The notes under the pieces: generated by a model
Told to the model about the DNA's origin: nothing
What the model saw: the letters and a program-made list of their open reading frames with translations, nothing else
The model's database searches: none
Made by a program: the position numbers and the translations under genes
Part shown: in pieces, positions 12,759 to 22,456 of the stretch
Numbering within the stretch: the first letter of the stretch is position 1
How the letters are laid out: each line of letters opens with the position of its first letter
Origin: Synaphobranchus kaupii
Lineage: Eukaryota; Chordata; Actinopteri; Anguilliformes; Synaphobranchidae
DNA length: 64,000 nt
Direction of reading: 5' to 3'
NCBI GenBank assembly: GCA_029718625.1
Contig: CM056376.1
Span: forward strand, 78,801,386 to 78,865,385

Positions 12759-13609
12759 GGGCCTTAGAGTAAGCCCCTTCCCATCCAGTCTAAAAAGATG
12801 ATTATTAGCCTACCTATTTAATAGACCAGAGTACACTGCCTTGTCACCTGCATGGATACGATGCAAAAGAACATGGCAGGATGAAATGTTGAAATCATGC
12901 TGTTTGCACAAGGTCTTGCTTTAAGGGGAACTTCTTGTCCATTTGGCCTTTTTGGCAGGTTACACGGCGATGAAAACCAACACAGGTGAAGTATTTGCGC
13001 CTTGTGTTGAAAGGAGGTCTCAATCCCAATTTACCTGCAGGGATTGACCTTGACAGCGTTTTGCCATTGCGACACCTTGTTTTTTATTTATTTATTTATT
13101 TATCGTCAGCCATCTGTTGATCGTAATTACGATCAGACCATAAACAGGAACCGGGTATCCCAGAGCGTATTTCACCGACAGTTATTCTCAGTGCTTATTT
13201 GAAATAATGAAATGAAAAAAAATTAAATGTTGAGCTGTTTGGCGAGAACATTATTTTTCCTCCATCACAAGAACATCATTCACCTGTTAAGGATTTAGTA
13301 TTCCGAGTCTCTTCCGTGAAAGCGTTGCGCAAACTTAAAATCTCAGTGAGCTCGAACCGTGACTAAGACGTAGAGTTTTCCCCGTTTTGATTTGCAGGCC
13401 CACTGCTGTCTGGAGGGTGTTGTTCCCATCCATTGCACTGAGATAGAGAGGGGTTTTGCCTCCAGAGAAGTGAACTGCATGAAGTCAGAGAGGTTATGGG
13501 ACAATTGGTGCATGTATATACACAAAAAAACAGAATATCTTCAGAATACAAATTTCAATGATAATACTGCAGTTCTTGTGCAGGCATATGAATGAGCCAA
13601 TAAACCACC
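12759..13609. other. No recognisable gene (noncoding)
   Basis: Contains an (TTTA)n-like run near 13081-13102. The remainder is non-repetitive but without coding features I recognise. Confidence 0.4.
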
Positions 13610-13619
13610 AAAAGCCAGA

Positions 13620-13664
13620 ACTCCCAAGTGTCTCAGTCGGTAAAGAAGCTCGCTGTAAGCACAG
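13620..13664 (+). mobile_element. Possible degenerate tRNA-like/SINE head at the insertion site
   Basis: Joined across element 1 (one CACAG kept), the host text reads 'gtgtctcagtcggtaaag...ctgtaagcacaggctggaaccc'. The TCTCAGTCGGTAAAG part resembles a tRNA A-box region and GCTGGAACCC could be a decayed B-box. If so, the retrotransposon split a SINE or tRNA-like sequence. Similarity is weak. Confidence 0.35.
13660..13664. repeat. Target site duplication CACAG, left
   Basis: The 5 bp before the 5' LTR (CACAG) equal the 5 bp after the 3' LTR (20776-20780). A 5 bp duplication is usual for Ty3/gypsy integrases. Confidence 0.9.
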
Positions 13665-13924
13665 TGTAATGTTCCGCTCCCTTCCTGTCCGTTTTCCGTG
13701 TTTTCCTGTTTTCCCTCCGTGTCATGTTGGATCCCTTTGTCCGTGTTTTCCCCGCTGCTGCGGACTAGGCGTGTCCTTCCCTGTCTTGTTCGTCTGGTTG
13801 TGTTGTCTTACTTCCGCCTTTCACTCCCTCCCCCTCGTTGCATGCATTTCCTCACCTGGTGTTTCGCAATCACTCCCGGTTTATTTTTACACCTGTGCCT
13901 TATTTAGTCCTGTCATTAACCTCA

Positions 13925-13932
13925 CTATATAG
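13925..13932 (+). promoter_or_regulatory. LTR TATA box (element 1)
   Basis: CTATATAG. The self-complementary motif GCCAGTTCGTT starts at 13957, about 30 bp downstream, the usual distance to a polymerase II start. The same box is at 19650-19657 in the 3' LTR. The start site itself is inferred. Confidence 0.7.
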
Positions 13933-13956
13933 TCTTTCGGCTGGCTGCCAGTCGGC

Positions 13957-13967
13957 GCCAGTTCGTT
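13957..13967 (+). promoter_or_regulatory. Presumed 5' end of element RNA, complementary to the primer-binding site
   Basis: GCCAGTTCGTT is the exact reverse complement of 15052-15062 just inside the 5' LTR; the pairing does not extend in either direction. Its place 30 bp after the TATA box makes it the likely first nucleotides of the transcript. It recurs at 19682-19692 in the 3' LTR and at 24674-24684 and 30418-30428 in element 2. Confidence 0.7.
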
Positions 13968-14606
13968 AACTATCGTCACTTGGTGTTAGTGCTCGTCTTG
14001 TTATCTGGTCTTCTAGTGTGAACGATTCGCTTGGTTGTGGGATGTTATTCCCGTACAGCATTAGTTCTACGCGAAACTACGGATTGGTAGTTTACCTCCC
14101 GCACAATTTCCTGTCGTTTGATGTAGCTAACCTGTTTCCCTTCTCCTCCATCTAACCCAGCACCCATTCTCCCGTGGCAGTGTTCGTATCCCCCCGTTTT
14201 CGTTGTGTGTGTTGCGGTACCTCCACCTCCAGCTCGTGTAGGCTCCGGGTTGGCTTGTTACCTGGCTACCCTCCAGTTGTTCCTGTCCGACCGAAGAAGC
14301 CAACTAGTTCTTCGGCGCCGGCTCCTGGAGCTCTGGAGACCAGTCAGCTCCTTCCGGACCTACCGCAGCTACGCCACACCACCCTGTCCTGCTGTGCTAC
14401 ATCAGTCACCTGTCTACCAAGCCCTGCACCTCCGTGAGAACCTCCCGGTCTTTCCCGTGCCTTCCCTTGCACTAACCCCCCTCTGTTTTGTTGTTCTGTA
14501 CCGGTGCAGTCAGTCCGGTCCAGTTCCTGCCCTGCCGTAGTGAGTCGCTCCCCTGCCAGTTCCAGTCCAGTCCAGGCGTGAGTCGTACGAACTACCTGTC
14601 CAAAGT

Positions 14607-14880
14607 CCAGTTCCGGTTTGGAACATTCCGTTCCTGACACGGATCCCTGTGTGGACCTCCCGGTCCAGTTCCAGTCCAGTCCAGTTCCGGTTTGGAACAT
14701 TCCGTTCCCGAACCTGATCCCCGTGTGGACCTCCCGGTCCAGTTCCAGTCCAGTCCAGTTCCGGTTTGGAACATTCCGTTCCAGAACCTGATTCCCGTGT
14801 GGACCACCCGGTCCAGTTCCTGTCCAGTCCAGTTCCGGGTTGGAACGAACAGTTCCAGATCCTCCAGTCCAGCTCCGGCT
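14607..14880 (+). repeat. 74 bp tandem array in the LTR
   Basis: CCAGTTCCGGTTTGG-type starts occur at 14607, 14681, 14755 and 14829, giving a period of exactly 74 bp. Each unit holds TTCCGGTTTGGAAC, a near-palindrome. The array repeats in the 3' LTR at +5725. It creates long minus-strand frames rich in NWTG that are not genes. Confidence 0.9.
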
Positions 14881-14948
14881 TGGAGCAGCCCGCCCCGGGC
14901 TTCCAGGCGAAAAAACCTGTGTAATACTTGTGTTGCCTTTCCTGTACA

Positions 14949-14969
14949 GTGTTGGGACTACCCCAACAC
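14949..14969 (+). other. Stem-loop next to LTR polyadenylation signal
   Basis: GTGTTGGG pairs with CCCAACAC around loop ACTAC, giving an 8 bp perfect stem. ATTAAA (14977-14982) follows within 10 nt. Element 2 keeps the same hairpin with one stem mismatch in front of AATAAA. Confidence 0.6.
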
Positions 14970-15051
14970 TTAATTTATTAAAAATACCCTTTTGTGAAAT
15001 CTGTCTCCTGGTCGTTGCACTTGGGTTCGTCCCGTAACAGATACGTAACAG

Positions 15052-15062
15052 AACGAACTGGC
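15052..15062 (+). other. Self-complementary primer-binding site (element 1)
   Basis: AACGAACTGGC begins 1 nt after the LTR end. I do not recognise a match to a tRNA 3' end here, and the usual TGG start is not adjacent to the LTR. Instead it pairs perfectly with 13957-13967, as in self-primed retrotransposons such as Tf1. Confidence 0.65.
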
Positions 15063-15069
15063 CAAAAAC

Positions 15070-16039
15070 ATGGACCCAGCCGACCTGGAGCAGATTCGGC
15101 ACGCCTTCTCCTGCCAAACTGCGGTCAGCGACCAACAGGGCCGTCGTTTGGATGACGTGTTGGAAGTACTGAGGGGCATCACGGAACAAGTGACGCAGCT
15201 GTCTCTTCACCAGCCGCTTCCGCGCATTCCATTGGGCTCTACTCCGCCCGCACCGGATCCTCCGGCGGACCCTCCCGTGTCCACTTCATTTCGTGAGCCT
15301 CGCGTACAACATCCTGAGTTATACCGCGGGGAATTGGGGAAATGTCGCGAATTTCTCATGAAATGCGACATTGTCTTCCGGATGCAGCCCTCCTCCTTCG
15401 CCTCCGACCCATGTAAGATCGCTTTCATTATGAGCAGCCTGGGAGGAGGTGCCCTGGAGTGGGCTACATCCATCTGGGATAGCCAAGTCGCGCTCTGCAA
15501 CAACTTCGCTGCCTTCACCGCCGAGATGCGGCGAGTGTTTGACCACCCTACCTGTGGGCGAGATGCAACTCAGCGCCTACTTCAGGTCCGTCAAGGGAGT
15601 CGTAGCGTCGCTGAAATGGCCATCCAATTCCGTACCCTCGCAGCGGAGTCCGGATGGAACGACACCGCCCTTCAGGGGGCTTTCCGCCAGGCACTCAGCG
15701 AGGAGCTTAAAGACCAACTTGCCACCCGTGAAGAATCCACCTCACTCAATAGCCTGATTAGCCTGGCCATAGCAATCGACAACCGTCTCCGTATCCGGGC
15801 CCGTGAGCGTGGGGGGGAACCCCGGTCATCTTCCTCACATACGCTCTCACCCTTCTGCTTCTGGATCCAGGGCGGCGTCTGGGGTCTCCGAAGAGGAGCC
15901 CATGCAACTGGGCAGAGTTGCGGTCAACTCTGCGGAGCGCCAACGTCGCCTGCGATCCAGATCCTGCTTCTATTGTGGCAAACCTGGCCACCAGATCGCC
16001 TCATGCCCCATCCGCCCAAAAGAATACGCTCGCCAGTAA
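15070..16039 (+). pseudogene. gag: gag of element 1, frameshifted
   Basis: Gag starts at ATG 15070 ([18 protein letters not shown]), 8 nt after the primer-binding site. The core around residues 105-225 has the retrotransposon Gag pattern ([45 protein letters not shown]). After RERGG the frame is broken by a 7-G run (15811-15817). The true Gag C-terminus continues one frame over and ends at 16039, with a CCHC zinc knuckle [14 protein letters not shown] that would bind genomic RNA. Because of the extra G, the starting frame instead runs into pol, giving one 600-codon frame (15070-16872) that omits the knuckle. Element 2 lacks this extra base, so I read it as a mutation or base-calling error, not a designed fusion. 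Confidence 0.9.
16015..16021 (+). promoter_or_regulatory. -1 frameshift slippery site (gag/pol, element 1)
   Basis: CCCAAAA sits in the native gag frame as C CCA AAA, the X XXY YYZ pattern. A -1 slip enters the pol frame (AGA ATA CGC TCG CCA GTA AAA). The gag stop follows 18 nt downstream. Identical in element 2. The sushi-derived mammalian gene PEG10 also uses -1 frameshifting. Confidence 0.75.
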
Positions 16040-19000
16040 AACTGGGCGTACTGACGAGCCCTATCATACCCTGCCATGCAGCCCAGAATCGCCTGGTTTT
16101 CAAGGCCACTCTCCTGTGGAGGGACAAGTCCGAGGTCTCGTCGGCCCTCATCGACTCTGGGGCCGACGCCAACTTTATGGACACCACCTTCGCCCAGAGG
16201 GCCGGCATCCCCACGGAGCTTCTACCCTCTCCCATTACTGCCTTTGCTTTAGACGGTAGGAGTCTGGGGTTAGTGACCCACTCCACCGTTCCCTTACAGC
16301 TCGTCCTTTCCGGCAATCATCGGGAGAGCATTCAACTCCTCCTCATCAACTCAAAACAATCGTCCATAGTTTTAGGTCAGACCTGGCTCCGCCTCCATAA
16401 CCCGCACATCGACTGGCAGGCCGGACGCATCCTGGCGTGGAGTGGCCACTGCCTGGCTAGCTGTCTCCGTTCCGCTCTTCCCCCTCCGGGGTCCAAGAAT
16501 CCCAGCACCAACCTACCCGAACCCGATATTTCCAACGTTCCCAAGCAATATCACGACCTCGGCCGGACCTTTTCCAAATCACGTGCTCTGTCCCTACCTC
16601 CTCACCGCCCTTACGATTGCTGTATAGACCTGCTGGCGGGAGCCAAACTTCCGTCCGGCCGTCTCTACAGTCTGTCGGGACCAGAGAAACTCGCCATGGA
16701 AGAATACATTCATGAGTCCCTCGCCTCGGGCATCATCCGTCCCTCCTCTTCTCCGGTTGGTGCTGGGTTCTTTTTTGTAGGGAAAAAGGACGGCTCACTA
16801 CGGCCCTGCATCGACTATCGGGGACTCAATTCTATCACTATCCACAACAAATATCCTCTCCCCCCTCATTAACACTGCTTTTGAACCCCTCTCGCAGGCC
16901 GTCATTTTCACCAAGCTCGACCTCCGTAATGCGTACCACTTGGTGCGCATACGGGAGGGGGATGAGTGGAAGACTGCCTTCAATACCCCGTTGGGCCACT
17001 ATGAGTACCTGGTGGTCCCCTTCGGCCTTACTAACGCCCCGGCAGTCTTCCAGGGCATGGTGAATGACGTACTGCGAGACCTATTGGGTAAGACTGTTTT
17101 CGTTTACATCGACGATATTTTGATTTTTTCTAAGTCCCCTCAGGAACACATTCTCCATGTCCGGGAGGTTCTCCAGCGTCTCCTCGAGAACCAGCTCTTC
17201 GTCAAGGCAGAGAAGTGCTCCTTCCACGTCTCTTCAGTCCCGTTCCTCGGCTTCATCATTGAGGAGGGCAGTATCCGGGCGGATCCGGTCAAAGTCAAGG
17301 CGGGTGACGGAATGGCCCCAACCCACCTCTCGTAAGCACCTACAACAATTCCTTGGTTTTGCTAATTTCTATCGCCGTTTTATCCGTAATTACAGTGTCA
17401 TTGCTGCCCCCCTTACCAAACTTACCTCCACTGTTTTTTCTTTCTGTTGGAACTCCGAAGCTCAGCTTGCTTTTGAACAGCTTAAAGCACGGTTTTCCTC
17501 AGCCCCTATTCTTTGTCACCCTGATCCCACTCGTCAATTTACGATTGAGGTGGATGCCTCCGACACCGGCGTGGGGGCCATTCTGTCCCAACGTGCCGCC
17601 TTGGACAACAAACTCCATCCCTGTGCCTTTTTCTCCCGGAGGCTGTCCTCCGCTGAGCGAAATTATGATGTCGGGGATCGGGAGCTTCTTGCCATAAAGC
17701 TGGCTCTTGAGGAGTGGCGCCACTGGCTGGAGGGGGCAGGTACCCCCTTTATTGTGTTAACTGACCACCAAAATTTAATTTATTTGAGGTCTGCTAAAAG
17801 GCTTAATGCTAGACAGGCTAGGTGGTCACTTTTCTTTGCCCGGTTCAATTTTTCTTTATCCTATCGCCCCGGTTTCCCGCAATATTAAGGCGGATGCCTT
17901 ATCCCGTGTGTTTTCCCTTCCCTCCAGTCCTGCTGACCCCGAGCCTATTCTACCAGCGTCCTGTATGGTGGCTGCGGTCTCCTGGAGGATTGAGGAGATC
18001 GTGAGGTCCGCCCAGACTTCCCACCCTGACCCCCGTAGTAACCCTAACCCCTCCCTGTTTGTTCCCAACTCCGTCCGCTCCCAGGTCCTTGAGTGGGTTC
18101 ACGCCTCCTGCCTGGCGTGTCACCCAGGTGTTGCCAGAACGACCACCCTCGTCAGGAGGAGCTTTTGGTGGCCCACCCTCAAGGAGGATACCCGTGCTTT
18201 TGTCCTGGCCTGCTCAGTGTGCGCCAGGAGCAAGGCTTCCCACCAGCCTCCCTCTGGTCTTCTCCTTCCCCTCCCTGTCCCGGGCCGTCCTTGGAGCCAC
18301 ATTGGTGTGGATTTCGTTACCGGTCTGCCTTTGTCAGAGGGCAACTCTGTCATTCTGACAATTGTGGATCGGTTCTCCAAGGCGGTTCACTTCATTCCCC
18401 TCCCCAAACTCCCGTCCGCCCTCGAAACTGCGGAGCTCCTGGTGGTACATGTGGTCAGGCTGCACGGGATCCCATCCGACATTGTTTCGGATCGTGGGCC
18501 CCAATTCTCCTCCCAGGTTTGGAAGGCGTTCTGTGTAGCCCTGGGGGCCTCGGCCAGTTTGTCGTCTGGCTTCCATCCCCAGTATAACGGCCAGGCAGAG
18601 AGGGCGAACCAGGACCTGGGGGCCGCCCTGCGGTGCGTCACTGCTCGCAATCCCGCCTCCTGGAGCCGTTTCCTCCCCTGGGTAGAGTACTCTCACAACT
18701 CCCTTAAGAGTACCTCCACCGGGTTATCCCCATTCGAGTGCTCGTTAGGTTACCAACCCCCTCTCCTATCGGTCCAGGAGGCCGAGGTAGCAGTCCCCTC
18801 TGTTAATGCTCACATCCTCAAATGCAAGCGCATTTGGAGACTTGCACGCACCGCACTCCTGCGTTCCAATTCCCGTTCGCAGCGTCTGGCGGACCTGCAC
18901 AGGACCGCAGCCCCCAAGTACAGGGCCGGTCAGCAGGTCTGGCTATCCACATCCAACATTTCCCTTCCCTCCTCCTCTAAAAAACTTCGGCCCCGGTTCA

Positions 19001-19377
19001 TTGGTCCCTTCCCTGTTGTATGTCTTATCAACCCAGTTTCCGTTAAACTCTCCCTCCCTGCCTCCCTCAAAGTTTACCCCGTTTTTCATGTTTCACAAAT
19101 TAAGCCTGTCGCCTCCAGCCCCCTCAGTGCCCCTACCCTCCCCCCTCCACCTGTCCGGGTCATCGACAACGCCCCGGCCTACACGGTGGACCGCATCATC
19201 GACATCCGCCGTAAGGGTCGGGGTTTCCAATACCTCGTGGACTGGGAGGGGTATGGTCCTGAGGAGCGGTCATGGCTCCACAGGGGCCTCATCCTGGATC
19301 AATCACTGATCCAGGATTTCCACAGTCGCTTCCCATCCAAGACCAGGCCGCCAGGTACGCCAGGTGGCGTACGTTGA
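16021..19377 (+). pseudogene. pol: pol of element 1 (PR-RT-RH-IN-chromodomain), three frameshifts
   Basis: Protease has the DSGAD motif (about 16150). RT has [10 protein letters not shown] and YIDD (about 17107-17118). RNase H has VDASDTG and TDHQN. Integrase has an HHCC finger ([10 protein letters not shown] ... CSVCARSK) and catalytic D, D, E in [15 protein letters not shown] and [10 protein letters not shown] chromodomain ([19 protein letters not shown], then DWEGYG) lies near 19180-19270 and the stop is at 19375-19377. Compared with element 2, the frame is broken by single extra bases in a C run (16860-16865), GGG (17302-17304) and TTT (17873-17875), so four frame segments are needed. All catalytic motifs persist, so function was lost recently or only on paper. 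Confidence 0.93.
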
Positions 19378-19386
19378 GGGGGGGGG
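19376..19386 (+). other. Polypurine tract (element 1)
   Basis: GAGGGGGGGGG overlaps the pol stop codon and ends 3 nt before the 3' LTR. It is the expected plus-strand primer site. Element 2 has the same at 30117-30126. Confidence 0.85.
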
Positions 19387-19389
19387 TAC

Positions 19390-20775
19390 TGTAATGTTCC
19401 GCTCCCTTCCTGTCCGTTTTCCGTGTTTTCCTGTTTTCCCTCCGTGTCATGTTGGATCCCTTTGTCCGTGTTTTCCCCGCTGCTGCGGACTAGGCGTGTC
19501 CTTCCCTGTCTTGTTCGTCTGGTTGTGTTGTCTTACTTCCGCCTTTCACTCCCTCCCCCTCGTTGCATGCATTTCCTCACCTGGTGTTTCGCAATCACTC
19601 CCGGTTTATTTTCACACCTGTGCCTTATTTAGTCCTGTCATTAACCTCACTATATAGTCTTTCGGCTGGCTGCCAGTCGGCGCCAGTTCGTTAACTATCG
19701 TCACTTGGTGTTAGTGCTCGTCTTGTTATCTGGTCTTCTAGTGTGAACGATTCGCTTGGTTGTGGGATGTTATTCCCGTACAGCATTAGTTCTACGCGAA
19801 ACTACGGATTGGTAGTTTACCTCCCGCACAATTTCCTGTCGTTTGATGTAGCTAACCTGTTTCCCTTCTCCTCCATCTAACCCAGCACCCATTCTCCCGT
19901 GGCAGTGTTCGTATCCCCCCGTTTTCGTTGTGTGTGTTGCGGTACCTCCACCTCCAGCTCGTGTAGGCTCCGGGTTGGCTTGTTACCTGGCTACCCTCCA
20001 GTTGTTCCTGTCCGACCGAAGAAGCCAACTAGTTCTTCGGCGCCGGCTCCTGGAGCTCTGGAGACCAGTCAGCTCCTTCCGGACCTACCGCAGCTACGCC
20101 ACACCACCCTGTCCTGCTGTGCTACATCAGTCACCTGTCTACCAAGCCCTGCACCTCCGTGAGAACCTCCCGGTCTTTCCCGTGCCTTCCCTTGCACTAA
20201 CCCCCCTCTGTTTTGTTGTTCTGTACCGGTGCAGTCAGTCCGGTCCAGTTCCTGCCCTGCCGTAGTGAGTCGCTCCCCTGCCAGTTCCAGTCCAGTCCAG
20301 GCGTGAGTCGTACGAACTACCTGTCCAAAGTCCAGTTCCGGTTTGGAACATTCCGTTCCTGACACGGATCCCTGTGTGGACCTCCCGGTCCAGTTCCAGT
20401 CCAGTCCAGTTCCGGTTTGGAACATTCCGTTCCCGAACCTGATCCCCGTGTGGACCTCCCGGTCCAGTTCCAGTCCAGTCCAGTTCCGGTTTGGAACATT
20501 CCGTTCCAGAACCTGATTCCCGTGTGGACCACCCGGTCCAGTTCCTGTCCAGTCCAGTTCCGGGTTGGAACGAACAGTTCCAGATCCTCCAGTCCAGCTC
20601 CGGCTTGGAGCAGCCCGCCCCGGGCTTCCAGGCGAAAAAACCTGTGTAATACTTGTGTTGCCTTTCCTGTACAGTGTTGGGACTACCCCAACACTTAATT
20701 TATTAAAAATACCCTTTTGTGAAATCTGTCTCCTGGTCGTTGCACTTGGGTTCGTCCCGTAACAGATACGTAACA
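19390..20775 (+). repeat. 3' LTR of element 1
   Basis: 1386 bp copy of 13665-15050. By eye one substitution separates them. Carries the same TATA box, 11-nt motif, 74 bp array and hairpin. Confidence 0.95.
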
Positions 20776-20780
20776 CACAG
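20776..20780. repeat. Target site duplication CACAG, right
   Basis: Matches 13660-13664. Confidence 0.9.
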
Positions 20781-22456
20781 GCTGGAACCCACAGCCCAAA
20801 GGGGGAAAACGTGTTAAAAATAAGAAATATAATGCGACCCTTTTGAAATCTAGATCATCTGCATTCTTGTGGCGCCCGGTAGTCTGTTGAACGTTTCAAT
20901 CACATCAGTAAGGCTTACAGAGCACCTCCTTTGTTGCAATAGGACCTTGCATGGGAGGGATTGAGGGAGGAATCTGCAGAGATATTGAGACACATTTATT
21001 TGTATAACTGACAAGACTTTTTGTTTGGTCATTGCTATCTGTGCTTATAAGCTCTCATTACATGTGCAACGTGTACACGTTCGATACCGCCCTCTCTGCT
21101 GATGTTCTCATAGGCCATAATGATATCACTACTTAAAAACAGTACTTTAAGTATCACATCATTGACCTGATTACACATGCCTATTCAGACTAACCAATGT
21201 AGCTATTCATTTATACAAATTAGTACTTACTGAAACAGTTAAGTAACTTGCCCAAGGGAGAAACTGCAATGTCCCACCACTGAGTCCAGTTCTATAACAG
21301 CTACACAACATCAATGGGTTTAGTTGTGTTCTGTGAAGCCTATTAGCATTTTATGTAGTAGTACTCGATTTTCTTTCAGTATATTATTGTGGTATATTCC
21401 TGTAACTTAGACTGCATTTTGGGAAATGACATCCTCACACCTTTATAGTAGTAATAGTCACAGATGACTCATAATTCTGTGGAGGGGGTGGGGGTGGGGG
21501 TGGGAATTTGCTGGCAGCTATCACATGACTTCCCTCTAGACTGCCATAGCTGCAGGAATATTTTGTGACACGTGGGACATTGTTTGTGAGTTGAAATTCC
21601 TTGTTGTTTCCTGAAATTTTCCTTAAAGAAACTTCCTTAGGATATTTGATGCATATTTGAGATTTGGGTCACAAATACTTTCTGATAAACTTGCAATAAA
21701 ATAGTCTATTTTGGGGGCATTTTTGGCCCTACAGTATATTTGCTTCCTTTATGACCCTGTATTTTTTCAACCATTCATTGCACTCAAACATCTTGATGCC
21801 TTTATAATCATTATAGGATGTTATAAATTATAAGTGTAATAAGCATTCTGCACATTACTGTTGTATGGTAATTTAAACAATGAAAAGTACTACTTCAGTA
21901 CTACCAATAATATAGTGTCCTATCAAAATTATCATACAAGAACCTATTATATTACCTTATTATTACAGCATTAGGAATCGAGGAATTGAAATGGGAAATG
22001 TCATTGGACTGGTTTACCCAGGGGGAGAGGACATCTCTTGACACTGGTGGTGATGGGGTTTGATGAGGGGTGATGCTATCTGGCGGTGGCGGTGATGCTA
22101 GCCTTGGATTCTTGGGGGGGGGGGGGGGGGTTAATTACATTCTCCAGGCCAGTGACTGTCTCTCTTGTTGGCCTGTGTGTCCATTTTTCCCTCTGGGTTG
22201 GCTCTGGGGTTGACAGTTCTACAGTGGCAGAAAATTATTCTAGATCTGAAATGAGTTTTGAGCTTTGTGCTGATAACTGGACATTTGGCCCTTATGTTTT
22301 TGAAAATGAAATGAGGCATTAAGAGATGTTGTAGATCTAAGTGTTGTCTCTTTAATACTTTTGTATTTCTGGATTGTTGAGGAATGAGTGAATGCTTTGA
22401 TTGTGTTTATCCACAGCAGGACAAAAGTCCCTTATTTAGCCTCTCTGACCTTTTTG
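20781..22456. other. No recognisable gene (noncoding)
   Basis: Noncoding. There is a GGGGGT-type simple run near 21483-21505 and a 16-G run near 22113-22130. A phrase near 21241-21280 ('cttgcccaaggg...tcccacca') recalls SINE debris but is too short to call. Confidence 0.4.

Larger units (their letters stand above)
13665..15050 (+). repeat. 5' LTR of element 1
   Basis: 1386 bp, starting TGTAATGTTCCG and ending GATACGTAACA. It contains a TATA box (13925-13932), the 11-nt motif at 13957-13967, a 74 bp-period tandem array (about 14607-14880), a stem-loop at 14949-14969 and ATTAAA at 14977-14982. Offset to the 3' LTR is exactly 5725. Confidence 0.95.
13665..20775 (+). mobile_element. Chromovirus element 1 (sushi-like Ty3/gypsy LTR retrotransposon)
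   Basis: A 7111 bp element with two 1386 bp LTRs, CACAG duplications, a primer-binding region, gag, pol and a polypurine tract. Pol order is protease, RT, RNase H, integrase, chromodomain, which defines Ty3/gypsy chromoviruses. The CCHC gag and RT text resemble the fish sushi-ichi group. There is no envelope gene between pol and the 3' LTR. By eye the LTRs differ at one position only (T/C in 'tttt(t/c)acacctg', near 13887 and 19612), so insertion is recent. Four one-base insertions break gag-pol, see the separate entries. Element 2 at 24386-31610 is a relative with a different LTR middle section. Confidence 0.95.

Noticed and set aside
14344..15210. 288-codon minus-strand frame with repeated NWTG motifs, looking like a glycoprotein
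   Set aside because: It is antisense to the LTR and its 74 bp array; the motifs come from GTCCAGTTCC repeats. The same appears in every LTR copy (20069-20776, 25117-25698, 30861-31398).
19377..19390. Possible envelope gene that would make element 1 a retrovirus
   Set aside because: The pol stop overlaps the polypurine tract and only 3 nt separate this from the 3' LTR. Element 2 is the same. No room for env.
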